DNA of 64,000 bases from Strigamia acuminata (GCA_949358305.1 OX442314.1:43780581-43844580); one strand, 5' to 3'. Shown: positions 20,231 through 32,331, counted from the stretch's first letter. Made by a program: numbers and translations. Notes: generated by a model not told the origin, from the sequence alone.

Positions 20231-20690
20231 TGTGACCGCCTGGCCACCCAAGAGTGATCTGTGTCACTGTCACACACTGCCCAGTGGCCCCAAAGTCACC
20301 CCTCCCTCAAGGACCAGTATAACCTTGTAAGGGAAAACGAGGAAGCTGAGTGGTGTAAGGAGTAGGAAGCAGTTGTGCCCTGCACTCATCCAACCTCGTC
20401 TCTATTCACCATTGTGACGTTCAGTGGTGAAATGTCTTATCCACTACAGCCTCCAGAAGCGGCTACAGAAGCCATAGGTAAGTACCACAGAATAGTAAAA
20501 GCCGTGGAAACCGCCACAGACACCACAGTTGGACGGAGACTCATGCGGGCCCATGATATTACATTTTGCGAGACGCTACCTGATCGAGAGGGACCTCATG
20601 AAGTTGGCTGACGGCACGGAACTATGGGAGCGAATTATCTATGAGATCCACCATGGACAATTTGAGCCATTTTTGCCAAAATAGTGAATT
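20231..20690 (+). repeat. Repeat R2, partial copy, with open frame
   Basis: Starts TGTGACCGCCTGGCCACCCA and runs through the CAGCCTCCAGAAGCGGCTAC block. Downstream a frame ends with LADGTELWERIIYEIHHGQF and a stop near 20684. This is coding-like text that I cannot assign. Confidence 0.45.
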
Positions 20691-22254
20691 ATTTTGACCA
20701 ATTTTTTTATTATTATTTATATTAGTTAATTATTTAATGAAAGAGCATTACAATTACTGTCCAGAAATTAAAAGGGAGTGAACCCAATCATTTGTGAAGC
20801 AATGTGTGATCAAAATGTTAAGAGAGTAACGAACATTCAATTGAATGTCCGGTTTGATATAAGTGAATTGTCTTTAGCTTGAAATTTAAATTTTGAGAGA
20901 CCAAACTTATCAAAAAAGGGAGTTGTTACGCCTACGAACCGTTCCGACAAGCGGCCGATCCGTAGCGCTCGATTTGGCTTATAATTTTGGTATTTAGTTG
21001 CTAAATTTCACCCATAGATGGCGTTGGTGGCTGATTCATCACCTTGTCATTGGGTCAAATTAATTAGGAAATAGAGGATAATAGGACATTTCCTCTTCGA
21101 ACTGACCACCCCACCCATTTTAGACAGTTCATTCCAGAGCATCATCCAGGTATGAGCTCTCTCCTGCTCACACAGGGCCTGAAGTCAGCCAGTTTATGGC
21201 ATGGCTAAGGATGCCTCTTCCGTTAAAAAACTTATATAATTTGATCACACATTGTTAATTAATTCTATGTTTTATTTCAGGTGGTGTATTGCATTTAATC
21301 TTTAGTTTATGAGTTAATGTTAAGTCATTTAATAACAATTACAGACAGTTACCTGTCTGACCTGATTTGACTTTAATTGGAGTGATCTTAGACAATCCCT
21401 AACAGAGTTGTCTGATTAGATAAAAAGTTAAGTTAACATTTGAAATCATAAAGTCTGAGTCTCTCTCTCATTTCTTTCTCAAACTAAATATAACGCGAGT
21501 TAGATCCATTATTAGGGACATAAAACCACGTAATAATACTCTTCCGAGCGGCAAAAATCTTATACACACACACTTGACAGAGTATTCGTTCCGAATGCAC
21601 GGCCACCATCTAGTGTTCGCATGTGTGAGCGAGTTACGAGATGATTTTGTGACCTAATTTATAGTGAAGTTTGAGTTCCAAGTTTGAATTTTAGCATTTT
21701 ATATACTTTGTCACTGTATCTAAAACAGCTGGTAAAGGTATTTTTTAATTTAGATTGAAGCACCACCAGATATGATTGGAGTACGGAAATCGAGGAGTGC
21801 TGCAGTCTTTATTTATTTAATGTATATATTGCACAATTCCCACCAAGAGATTGTGCTGAAATAACCCCCCTTCAATTGCTACTTTTATTTATTTTTTATT
21901 AATTCTACGTTATATATTTGTTTAATCGTATTTATTTGTTATATTTGCAGAAATGTTGACTGTAAGCTACGACTTGGCCATAAGATTTTGCCAGGATAGA
22001 CGCAATTCCACCGGTAGGTTGTTCCGGGAGCTATCAAAATTATCACTAAGCAAGAAGCAGAAGATTAGAAGCTTACTTCATCAGATACTGAAATGGAAGA
22101 TAACGAGCCAGACATTAAGTTACAGTAGAAAGTATGAATGTTATAGCTCAAAAAATTAAATCAATCAATAACTTCTAACATTTCAGATACAATGAAAATG
22201 TACTGCATGAACTTGAAAGTTATAAAGTTTCACTATAGAGTTTGTTAATTTTGC
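20691..22254. other. Spacer with one possible exon
   Basis: AT-rich. A 68-aa plus frame at 21953-22159 follows a TATTTGCAG acceptor and is rich in Leu, Ser and Lys (FRELSKLSLSKKQKIRSLL). No family recognised. Nothing else stands out. Confidence 0.4.
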
Positions 22255-22870
22255 AAATGCCACATTCATATGGGAATGTGGTCTCACAATACAAAAATAT
22301 CAAAAATAAAAAAAAAATAGGTAAATTAAAGAAAATATATGACGGATATTTACAAATGACCAGAGCTCTCTTCTGGTTTCACTGAGCCAAGTCGTGCGCT
22401 CAGTTTATCCAGGGGTGACCACGTGGAGGTAGAGAGTTGGATTTTACACCCCCTAAAAAAATCACCGGTAACTAAAGGTAATTAAAGGAAAAATTCGAAC
22501 TTCAAATACTTCTAATTCTATTTTACTACGATTCACTCCTAACAATTCGAAGTTCACTCGGCAACGTCATTTGGAATGGGTAGAAAATTCTAACACGCAG
22601 ATACCAAACCAACCCTGAAAAACATAAAAGTTATGAATGAGTGTCAATGAAAATGTGAAATGAAATTGTGGAAATAAATTGTAACACATGCTATGAGAAA
22701 TAACCACATTTTCACCACAAACGAAGACATGAACGAGCGAACGATTCGTTGCCTCGGCTCAAAATGGCTGTTGTGGCTACGGGATTAACCGGCGAAAAAC
22801 AGGGAGCTGCTCTAGACAGAACAAATCTCTAAGGAAATCTCGCAGCAAATACAAATTCATACTTGAATGA
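22255..22870 (+). repeat. R1 repeat, partial copy e
   Basis: Contains CAGAGCTCTCTTCTGGTTTC, TTTATCCAGGGGTGACCACG and AGAGTTGGATTTTACACCCC, then a diverged tail. Both the Gypsy relic and Elongin-C are absent. Confidence 0.7.
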
Positions 22871-24480
22871 TGTCCGTACAAAAGTCGTGTACAATACTCT
22901 GTATACAGTTTTATAAACACACATTCTCACTCTTCCGTTACTTTTGAAGTATAAATTGCTCATTAATCAGCTAATTCAGATGCATTTATTTATTTATTTG
23001 AATTTTGGATTAGAATTGGAGGTAAGTTATTGAACAGGACACAAACATTACACAATAGAAAAATAAAAATATACCAATATACCATTTCATGTTTCGATGG
23101 CATTTTTGTTGTTTTTTATTAGCATTAATTACACAACAAATTGGTGCAGGTTTCCAGCCCAGATATGACTAATGATGAGACCAAACCAATTACTTTCTGG
23201 AATTGTTTATTCGACAATTAAGCCCTGGTGACTTGGCCCAATTTTTACACTTTGCCACAAGCAGTGTTACATTACCTCGTTCTCCAATACTAGTAGTGTT
23301 TCTAAGTTTTTCCTCTGACTGGTGAAGAAAAAAGACCATTGGTGCATACATGTTCCAACTTACTGTTACTACCAAGAAATTTTATTTCATTCAAAGAGTT
23401 TAAAAGAATGATGAACTTAATATGTTGGCTTGGATGAAAATTACAATTTTTCAGTCATATAAATTTTGTTACATAGATTGAGCCGGAGCATGAATATCCT
23501 TTGAGTTATAATTTTGAAAGAAATTATTTGGGTTTAGAGAAGTTAGGCTAGAAACAGGAAACGTACAGGAAGTAACCCCCATGAATTCCGTGGGAAAACA
23601 CTGGGAATTAAATTAACAGGAAGTGCTATTTCCTGTTGGCATGAGAAATTGTTCTCAGTCTGAACATTGAAACTTCTCTGCCTGAGCCCACTTGATAACA
23701 AAATACATTTCTCATTTGCTTAGAGATATCTGTTCAGCCTTTGGATTCACATCTTAAAAATAACTAGAAAGTTATTTCCAGAACTTTTGGATAGGTCAAA
23801 CTCAAAATTCTCCATTTTCAACCGTAATCATCAAGAAGTCCCCTCCTTGATGGTTAAGAGTAGTGGAACTGACTAATTCACTTAAGATAATGATGAATAA
23901 TAGTTTGTGCAAATATATAGTTTGTGTTCTTGGAAATATGTTTTAATTTATTTCAAAATGTCAGTTGTAAATAATTGTGCTGAGCATATGTTTGATAAAC
24001 AATACAATGGTACTTTACCAGCCCATTCATTTCCAATAATGGTGATTTATTACGTACAACAATGCCAGCCACCTGTATTATCTGTGCCACATTAAGTAAT
24101 TATTGGTTTCGTGATTTAATGCATGTTTATCGAGTGTAAAATTTTAAAAAAATAGAAATTAAGCTACTTGTTTTAAACTCTTTTAAAAATGTGTTTATTG
24201 TATTTACGATTAATTTATTTTTAAATTTATACGGCTAGATGTCTAGAAATAAGAACAAAATTTAGTTGCCAGCCTCAGAATTGGTGAGTGATGAGCTAGA
24301 AGGAATCTAATAAAATAATTTTAACTAATTTTAATAACTTTTTTTGAGAATGGCAAATGGACTTGCAATAACACACAAACCATAGGTGAGCTATGGATAG
24401 CATTACTTAAGCTTTACGCTGTATCTTTTAAGACAAATGACAATGTTGTCTGCATTCAACAATCGAAGTTAATAAAACTT
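22871..24480. other. AT-rich spacer, no recognised gene
   Basis: Short frames only (for example 23190-23375 minus and 23907-24095 plus). I see no domain, RNA gene or repeat hallmark. Confidence 0.5.
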
Positions 24481-24498
24481 ACTCCTAATATATTATAG

Positions 24499-24734
24499 AT
24501 CCATTCTCAAATAAGAAAAATCTGGCACGATCGATAAGCAATCATTTGGTAGCCAAATACATTTTCAATCAGTTCAAAATGACTTATTTGTATAAATATT
24601 TTGGCATTCCTCAAACGGTGAAAGGCCCATTGTTTGATAAATTATTGATGGCTACAATGACTGAGCATTCAGAGAAGAATAAAAGTGGAACATTGCTTCT
24701 TGACGGACACAAAAAAATAGCAGGCAAAAGCTAA
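24499..24734 (+). CDS. Possible exon, unknown protein
   Basis: An acceptor ending in TATTATAG is followed by a frame (ATG inside at 24546) that is Lys/Phe/Tyr-rich and includes YIFNQFKMTYLYKYFGIP. It ends in TAA at 24734. It is not chance-like in composition, but no family is recognised. Confidence 0.3.
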
Positions 24735-24816
24735 AACATTGTTTTGATTTTGAAGCAGAATGCGATACACATCCGCTAACCTTGATCCTGCGTAATGTTC
24801 GCAGCACACCCTCGTC

Positions 24817-24965
24817 TACACGATTGATATTACGATTGACAGTGCAAATGACATTACGATTGACAGTGCAAATGACATTACGATTGACAGTGCAAATGAC
24901 ATTACGATTGACATGTTGATTGACATTATGATTAGCATGAAGATTGACATTACGATTGACATTCC
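24817..24965 (+). repeat. 24-bp minisatellite
   Basis: ATTACGATTGACAGTGCAAA plus TGAC repeated three times exactly, then diverging into shorter ATTGACATTACG words. The minus-strand frame through it reads repeated NRNV and ICTV units and is a by-product of the repeat. Confidence 0.85.
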
Positions 24966-25244
24966 CATTTGCATTCTGATCACAGTACACCGATCTCCGA
25001 TAAGATTCGCAAATGATGGTGCCGTATACTGGTATGCTGCACATTGCTGAAGATTTCAACTTTATTCATATCAAATTAATATTGGAGATTTCGACTTTAA
25101 TCATGAACACATTCTTTGATTCGACCTTATTCATTTCACCCTTGGTCGTAAGCAACTGAGAAAATATTTAATAAAAATAGATAATTTCGACCTTAGTTAT
25201 TTCAACTTTAGTATTATTTCCCTTGCATCCGTATGGATAATAAA

Positions 25245-25537
25245 TTTGCATCAAAATCAGGCAGAGGCAGCGTAATACCTTCTGCAAGTTGATTCTTCAG
25301 ATACTCGAATGCTTTGTTGCATTCTTCTGACCACTATCATTTAACATCCTTCTTTAGAAGAGCGGAAAATTGCTTTTGAGTGATACTCAATTTTGGAATC
25401 AGAGCAGCATAGAAACCCACCATTCCAATAAAGCGCTGTAGCTGCTTTACACTGGAAGATGTTGGATATTCCACTATTGCTGCAACTTTATCACCATTTG
25501 GGCTGTAGCTCCCTTTGGTCATTGCAAAGGAATCCAC
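25245..25537 (-). pseudogene. Gypsy RT-RNase H junction fragment
   Basis: Minus-strand frame carries YPTSSSVKQLQRFIGMVGFY and then LLKKDVK, the conserved Gypsy segment after the RT palm (consensus like P-T-x-x-x-L-R-x-F-L-G). After one stop it continues as CNKAFEYLKNQL and TLPLPDFDA, the entry into RNase H. No flanking LTRs were found. Isolated relic. Confidence 0.75.
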
Positions 25538-25559
25538 TTCAAAATAGCCCTGAAATAAA

Positions 25560-26094
25560 AAGTAAGGTTAAATAAACTAAATTGGCTATAAAATTTATCA
25601 GATTTAGAGCAAAATAACTTGAGCAAGTTTGATTTTGGTGAGAAAATTGAAAATTTGGGTTGAATATTTAATGAAATTTGGTATACCGGTATATTTGAAT
25701 ACTTAAGAGTTTGAGCATGAATGTTAATTAAGTTTTCAGATTGATGAATATTTAATTAATTGAATAATTGGAAGATATTTTATTTACAACCACTATGGAA
25801 GAATTAATGGAGTAAAGGAAAATTCGTCCGCAACTTTGTTAACCATTATACAAAAGCTTGTGGCTGAAAAGATGACTGTTGCACCGCCAACTTATTTGGC
25901 AAGAGCACCAGAATTAACTAATTCGCATGCGGACTTGTTAGCAGAGAATAAGCATTTAAAAGAACTGTTGGATAATAATAAATCAATTAGATAACATTGA
26001 ATAAAAAATTCATTGTTATGAGAAAAGGGTTTCCCTAGTGACAAATAAAAGAGATGTTACAATAAGTTGCAACCATACAATACAGATGTGTTAT
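25560..26094. other. Spacer with a short coding-like tract
   Basis: The plus strand at about 25850-25995 reads an open stretch with LARAPELTNSHADLLAENK and HLKELLDNNK. Similar Gln/Asn-rich text follows at 26594-26776 beyond the MITE. They may be pieces of one gene or Gag relic; not recognised. Confidence 0.3.
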
Positions 26095-26096
26095 TA

Positions 26097-26546
26097 GAGA
26101 GTTTGCGGGATACATTTTTCCCTTATTTTTCTCTACGTTACACTATTTTAGTGCCATATCGTAAGGGAAAATTCTTTAGTGTATCGTTTTCAACACTAAA
26201 TTAAAATATAGCGCAGCCAATCAGAATTGAGAACACTATATTGTTAGCTCTGCCCATTGCAAATGGCGATTATTTTGTTGTCCCGATCAAACACATCACA
26301 GTCACAGGTATGTGAACCATACTTTAAAGGCATAATAATGGAATTTTATGCAGAAATTTGCACATTTACGTCCCCAAATTAAATTTTTAGGCTCAAAATT
26401 ACTAACTGTCAGTAGTTGGCTGAAATAGTGTAGTGATAAGGGAAAAGTGCAGCCCGCAAAAACTTAGTTTATCATTTTTCCCTTACACTATTTTTATACC
26501 GTATAGTGTTTAACTTGTAAGAGAAAAATGCATCCCGCAAACTCTC
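26097..26546. mobile_element. MITE of GAGTTTGCGG family, copy 1, TA target duplication
   Basis: Left end GAGAGTTTGCGGGATACATT, right end its complement with few mismatches over about 30 bp, flanked by TA on both sides. The interior CCAATCAGA, AACACTAT and CCCATTGCAAATGGCG match the copy at 48365-48897. No transposase. Tc1/mariner-like by target duplication. Confidence 0.8.
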
Positions 26547-27615
26547 TAATATGAATTCCATGGCTAGAGTTAACGTAGCAACAGGAACAAAATGTGTTTT
26601 TGCAGAATGGTGCTTCGCAATTGGCAATCTCTCCGACATTCTACCAAGGCAATCGGTATACTCCAGCCAATAACCAGCATCAAAATGGTAAAATTTTTAC
26701 CGTGGAATCCAGAATCAGCTGCAGCAACAGCAGCAACAAGGACCCGGGTGTTCTCACCAGCCTAATTATATTCTAATTGTTGTTCACCTTAAAATAATAA
26801 TTGGATTGGAACAATAGAGGAACTCAAGGAAGCAACAACTATAGGGAATAACAGATGTAATGGTTGGCAAAATAAGAATAGAAGAAATAATAATGAAAAT
26901 AATAATGATATGGTTATAACAACAATAATAATTATTATTCTAATAATGAGAGTTGTGTGAGGGGTGGCATGAAGATTGTTAAAAAACAGCGGGCGAACAT
27001 TAGAATTGCATTGAGAGAGACGTTTTAATGTAGAGCTGGAGACGAGTTATCTGATTAAATTATGTTGCCGTCGTGATGCATGAGTCTATGCATCTAATCT
27101 AATTATTAATATTCTTTGATTTATTTAAGTTTAATGTGTTATTTTTAAGATTAAGATTATAAAGTGTGATATTGGAATCAAATTGTCAAGTGATACTGAA
27201 AGAAACACTGGTATTGAATCATAATGAATCATGAACAATGAACAATTAACACGACAAAGGAACAATAACGGTCAGATGACAAAATGACAGAAAGCAGTTA
27301 CTGTTGAGCACAGTCATATGCTGAAAGCTTGTAAGAGCAGGATCAGGCATCAGGGTGCTCAGCCCTGGGCCAAGTGTTGTGGCAAGTGTTGTGAAATGTG
27401 CCTAACATGTAAAGGACTGTGAATCACCATGAAGCATTCATCCTAAAAAAAAAAGATCCTGAATAGCAGAGCATCAGAAACATACTCCCAGCCATTCTCC
27501 TCCCTCTAACTAACATCCTCAACTCAACAATTGACTCTTCTTGTAGTTGTGTTTTTTAACGCTGTATGCGCATTACATGCGACTGCTGTTGCTACGTCGC
27601 TTGTTTATAGTTACA
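26547..27615. other. Spacer, no recognised gene
   Basis: Includes the Gln/Asn-rich 60-aa frame at 26594-26776 and an AAT/AATAAT-rich stretch near 26870-26960. No other support for a gene. Confidence 0.4.
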
Positions 27616-27623
27616 CTATCGAA

Positions 27624-28173
27624 TAGGGTTTCTGTTTTCCCGCCTTTTTAAAATTCCCGGTTTCCGGTACCAAAATGACCGGTACTCCCGGGAAATCGGT
27701 ACTCCCGGGACCAAAAAAGGTCAGGCAAGAGGCGACGAAAAATGACAAAATATGACCGTTTTTTGTCAAAAATAGCCACTTTTAGCAATTTTGAGTCATT
27801 TTTCATGGTAAAAATGGCCATTTTCCATCAAAAGTTGCCGTTTTTCGGTAAGAATGACCGTTTTCCATCAAGAATGGCCGTTTTTGATCAAGAATGGCCG
27901 TTTTTCGTCAAGAATAGGCATTTTTCGTTAAAAATAGCCATTTTTTAGCCATTCTTCGTTCAAAATGGCCATTTTTAGCCATTTTTTGTTAAAAATAGCC
28001 ATTTTCATCAGTGAAACGTTACAAAATATAACGTTTGACCGACGAAAATGATGTTTCAGAGACGAATTTTTGACGGAACCGGTTTTTTTCCAATTTCCCG
28101 GTTCCCGGTACCGTGATTTCTCACCGGGATTCCCGGGAAATCGGTACCCCGGTTTCCCGGTACCGAAACCCTA
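27624..28173. mobile_element. hAT-like MITE, 550 bp, 8-bp target duplication, carrying a palindromic minisatellite
   Basis: TIR TAGGGTTTC at both ends, flanked by CTATCGAA at 27616-27623 and 28174-28181. Subterminal parts repeat CCCGG and GGTACC words. The middle (27741-28012) is a degenerate array of about 20-21 bp units built on AAAATGGCCATTTT or GAATGGCCGTTTTT. No transposase. Confidence 0.85.
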
Positions 28174-28364
28174 CTATCGAATAAACTATTCCATTCTGTT
28201 ATGTCAATGTTGTGTGTACTTTCATGGTTTTATTAACCAACAAGTGGTAGCAGACGGTGGTTACGATTATGGCGATGATGGAATGAGTTGCTGGGTCAAG
28301 GAAAGCGGTCCAAAGCGCAAGTTATCAGTATTGTGACTGCTATGGGAAACACAAAAAAAAATTT

Positions 28365-28393
28365 CCAAGTTCAAATCTCGGACAGGGCCCCCA
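28365..28393 (-). other. Putative primer-binding site, tRNA-Pro type
   Basis: Two bases outside the R2 end at 28396, the minus strand reads TGGGGGCCCTGTCCGAGATT and goes on to TGAACTTGG. This is close to the complement of a tRNA-Pro 3' half (TGGGGGCTCGTCCGGGAT in many retroviruses), with a one-base offset and a few mismatches. It supports R2 being an LTR. Confidence 0.5.
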
Positions 28394-28395
28394 AT

Positions 28396-28984
28396 TGTGA
28401 CTGCTATGGTCTCGCCAATGTAGTCAGGGGACTGATAACACTGGGTAGGGACGCATACTTCCCGTAACTAACAGGAATCCCACAATATTGGTTGGTTGGC
28501 CTTTATTGTGTTGTCTAGGGGTATGGGGAATCCCGTTACCCGTTGCAGGGGTGCCACGAAGGCAAGCCGCACCGGCAACCGACCCGTCACACACTGGGCG
28601 CGAGCCCAATGGGTGACGTGGTCGGTTCAACATTACATTCATGCTGTACTTACCTACAGCCCGCAGTGACCACTCATGGAGGCTGTATTGGGTGGTGAAC
28701 CCAGATACTGAGCATCGCTGTGGTGAATGGGAAGGAGTGCAGAGTCCTCTCAGCCGGGACACGTCTTGTCCCCTCGTCTACTGCAACACCCTGGAACTCT
28801 GTCAACACACGACCGTCCTGGTCGGTGTCCGCACTCTCTCTCTCTGCAACTCCTCCCCACACCACTCAGCTCCCTCCTTCCCCCGGGCTAGATCACCTTG
28901 CCCAATCAGGGGGGTGATCTTGGGGCCGTATGGTGGTGTGTGGCAGTGACGTAGGTCACCCCAGGTGGCCTGACAGTCACAGTA
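28396..28984 (-). repeat. Repeat R2, most complete copy (putative LTR, about 590 bp)
   Basis: Reverse orientation to the copies at 3995 and 30950. Ends TGTGACTG...CAGTCACA. Next to a tRNA-Pro-like primer site on its 3' side. It also lies 82 bp upstream of the plus-strand Copia gag start, but in the wrong orientation to be that element's LTR if the primer site is real. Confidence 0.6.
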
Positions 28985-29066
28985 TCGCTAAGTTTCTGAG
29001 ATATTTTTGGCGTGAAATTAATTCCCGATTTGTGTTTCTGTCGTCTGCTACGAGTTGCAACAAGAG

Positions 29067-30390
29067 ATGGCGACAGCGGGATCATTCGTAAACGTTTCTT
29101 CATCATCGACGACGGTCGAGAGGTTGATTGACAAGAACTATTTCCTGTGGAAAATGAGGCTGCGTGCGGTGCTAAAGATGAAAGGCCTATGAAGGACGGT
29201 AATCGTAAATGAGGAACCGGAGAAAGGTCGACTTGGACAATCAAATTACGGACAGATGAGGGCCATTTGGGAAGATTGGGAGAGGAAAAACGACGAGGCC
29301 ATGGGAATTTTGATGCTGTCACTTTCAAGGGAGCAGGGAGTCCGTTATAGAACGGAGACCAACAGGTTTTGAAATAGGAAGAAAGGGCTATATTTGCAGA
29401 ATTGTGAAGAGTTTGTACGGGCTGAAACAGGCTGGAAGGTGTGGGAATGAAAAATTGCACGAAGTTCTGCCCAAAGCTGGTTTCACAAGACTACCGAACG
29501 ACCCATGTTTATATTTGTTCAAAGACAGAAAAATGAAGGAACTGAATGGATGCGTGGAAATAGTAGAAATAGGAAAATTAAAATACATATTAGGACTGGA
29601 AGTAGAGCAAGAAGGGGACAAGATAAGGCGTTTTCAAAGGAAATACACCGACAAAGATTCGGATTGGACAAATGTAATCCAACAGCGACACCATGCGAAC
29701 TAGGACTCAAGCTTGATGAATATGACGAGAGCGAACCGGTGGACCGAACGCTGTATCAAGAAGTGATCAGAAGTCTCATGTTTTTGGCTACAAGCACCAG
29801 ACCCGACTTAAGTTATCCTGTCAGCTCGTTATCGAGATTTAACAGCGACCCGAGGGAAATTCACCTGGCGGCAGCAAAACGTGTCTTAAGATACGTGCGG
29901 GGAACCCAGGATCACAAGTTGACATACAAGAGAGACAAGTCACAACTGCACGGATATGTCGACTCAAGCTGGGATTCGACTGCCGATGCAAGGACTTTTG
30001 TCGGATTTGTAATCAGATATGAAGATTATTTGATCAACTGGAAGTGTAAGAAACAGTCGGACATGACACAATCTTCATGTGAAAGCAAATTGGACGCGAT
30101 CTCGGACGGCGTTAAGGACGAAAGCAATTTTAAAGGATTTGGATGCTGCGGGGGATGAAGAAGTTCTCCTCTTTAACGACAACCAATCTGCAGTTCAGAT
30201 GCTTCAGGACGGCATTCAGCGGGTTAGAACCAAATATTTAGACCGCAAGTATCATCTGATCAAATCCAAGGTGGAAACTGACCGAGTGCGACCTGTGCAC
30301 ATGCCAGGGGCAGACATGCCAGCAGATATGCTAACCAAGCCGCTTGGCGGGCCAAGTTTACTAAAATGCAAGCAGTTCTTGTTAATATAA
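29067..30390 (+). pseudogene. Copia element body with internal deletion (Gag start joined to RT-RNase H)
   Basis: From the ATG at 29067 the frame reads SFVNVSSSSTTVERLIDKNY and then LWKMRLRAVLKMKG, a Copia Gag start, with stops soon after. Near 29390 it changes to SLYGLKQAGRC and DPCLYLF, the C-terminal part of Copia RT, missing Gag C-terminus, protease and integrase. After a frameshift (29505 frame) come RSLMFLATSTRPDLSYPVSS and HLAAAKRVLRYVRGT. RNase H follows with GYVDSSWDS and, after another shift, LFNDNQSAVQM and ADMLTKPLG, ending in TAA at 30390. No LTR pair identified. Dead relic. Confidence 0.85.
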
Positions 30391-30949
30391 GTAGAACAGG
30401 GAAATTTGGATTTTGGATTCCCTCGGGAAGTGATCACCCTTTGCTGGAAGGGAGTTCAGAGAGGGCTGGGAGGCAATGAAAATCAGAGTAAAGCATATTA
30501 TGTGGCTATTAAAAAAAACTGTTATTGTTATAAAAAGATTTCTAATTCTTGTCTTTGTTGTTATGGAAATATGTAAAACACAACCAAAAGGAATTGACCA
30601 AAAACAGATTCCAAATACTGTAAAATGTACAGAAAATACACAGGATTTTCCTTTGCTTTTGTAAGATTGGATTTATTATTCAAGATAGAATCAATATCCA
30701 GAAGTTTGGATATCTAAACCAATATCAAATCCCTCACAAATTGTAACAGGTGTGGTTCTGAGATTTTGAAGATATTTCCATACTTTGAAGATATTGTCTG
30801 TGTCAGTCACAGTCACAAGTTTATGCACACAACCCCAGTAAAATATTCTAAAAAAGAAGAATTCCTAGTTTATTGGACAGCAGATTTAATAAGACGGGAA
30901 GTTATCAAAGTTACCACTACTGACTAGATCAACTTATTTGGAATAGAAG
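30391..30949. other. Spacer, no recognised gene
   Basis: The first 40 bases hold a purine-rich stretch after the Copia stop. The rest is AT-rich without motifs. Confidence 0.5.
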
Positions 30950-31448
30950 GTCAAGATAGAAACCATTCTAGCTGGAGAGGAGGGAGCTGAGTGGTGTGGT
31001 GAGAGAGACGTTGCTGAGAGAGCAGAGAGAAAGGACGTGCAGTAGAAGTGTGTGCTGTTACGGTCCCAACACCAGCAGAGGCAACCCTGCCTGCTGCTGT
31101 GTCTGCTCCTCTCACCACTGTGACACTCAGTAACATAGCTTGGTGCCTGTTGCAGCCTCCATGAATGGTCACATAGATCGTACGAGGTGAGTATGATAGA
31201 ATGTTCGTCCAGAGTCCGACCACGTCACCCATGGGGTTCAGGTCCTGTGTGTGACGGGTCGGTTGCTGGTGTAGCATGCTTAATAGCACTGCCACACAAG
31301 GGAGACAGGAGACTACAACGCCTAGACAACAGATTAAATGCCAAAACCTAACAATCTGGAGTTCCTGTCTCATCCTTACAGTGATTAGGCGTCCCTCTCA
31401 GTGTAGTCAATTCCCAGACTGCAGTGAGTAAGACCATATCCAGTCACA
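30950..31448 (+). repeat. Repeat R2, copy 3
   Basis: Closely matches 3995-4510 and ends CATATCCAGTCACA. It abuts AAAATATAGCAGACTCTTTA, the RNase H end of the R1 Gypsy relic, so it has either inserted into or recombined with an R1 copy. Confidence 0.65.
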
Positions 31449-31620
31449 AACAAAAAATATAGCAGACTCTTTATCGAGACTAATACCTGAACGAAAGGAA
31501 GTCAATGAATTGTGGTGCAAGAACTAGATTTAGAACTTATAAATACAAATAGAGAGAAAGCAGAATAAATCAAGTTATGTTTGTTATGCACCTAACAAGA
31601 TCCATTTATTGGAACTCACA
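31449..31620 (+). repeat. R1 Gypsy relic, partial copy f
   Basis: Matches 34310-34640 and 39310-39660 (GCAGACTCTTTATCGAGACT then AATACCTGAACG and GAAGTCAATG). Too short for coding. Confidence 0.65.
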
Positions 31621-31645
31621 AGATTCTTAGTGGAGAAGAAAGAGA

Positions 31646-32331
31646 AGGCGCATTCGAAAAGTAATTTGCACTAAACGACCAGTGCAACTGGTAGTGTAAA
31701 TTTCAAGTTAAACGACCCAATTTTCGAATTTCAAAATAAATTTCTGTGTAAAATTCAGTAGTGTAAATTCAAGTGTAAATATTAAATTAGTCCAAATAAT
31801 AACCATAGTCATTATTGTTGTTGTTTACTCTAAAAAAAAAAACAGGAGATTATAAAAACATGATTATAAAATGTAAATTTATTTTAATTATTTGTATTAT
31901 TAATATTTATTTCCGAACGGGAATCGGCTGAACATCCGCCTCAATCGCACAAATGCGGCCGAACACCGGCCGCATTAGATCGCACAAACGCGGCCGAACG
32001 TCGGTCGGACGTCAGCCGTATTCGATCGTACAAATGCGGTCGAACATCGGCCGCATTCGATCGCAAGAATGCGGCTAATACCTGCTAAAAAATTGTTCTT
32101 GCGATCGACATCGTTCCAACCGATCTAACGAAAATCCAAGATGGCTGCCAGCAAGACCCGATTTCAACGAGAAAACTCGTTGCACGGAAATTTTAAACGG
32201 AAACGTGGCGTACAGGCCGTTTCCGTTTAACCAGTTTACACGACATTTACACGAATTAATTCGTGTAAATGTCGTGTGAAAACGAGTGTAAACACGTTTA
32301 CACTCGTTTTAATGACTTTTCGAATGCGCCT
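31646..32331. mobile_element. TIR element, 686 bp, with GC-rich internal repeats
   Basis: Ends AGGCGCATTCGAAAAGT and its complement (about 20 bp with one mismatch). Flanks AGAGA and AGAGG give at best a 4-bp direct repeat. Inside are three imperfect units of CGGCCGCATTCGATCGCA (31930-32080) and a palindrome around ACACGAATTAATTCGTGT. No transposase. Superfamily uncertain. Confidence 0.65.

Noticed and set aside
24817-24965. Direct repeats resembling a CRISPR array
   Set aside because: Units are contiguous 24-mers without spacers; a minisatellite in a eukaryotic setting.
28365-28395. tRNA-Pro pseudogene or SINE B box (AAGTTCAAATC)
   Set aside because: Only the 3' half is present, with no A box or D-arm upstream, and it abuts an LTR-like end; primer site is the simpler reading.
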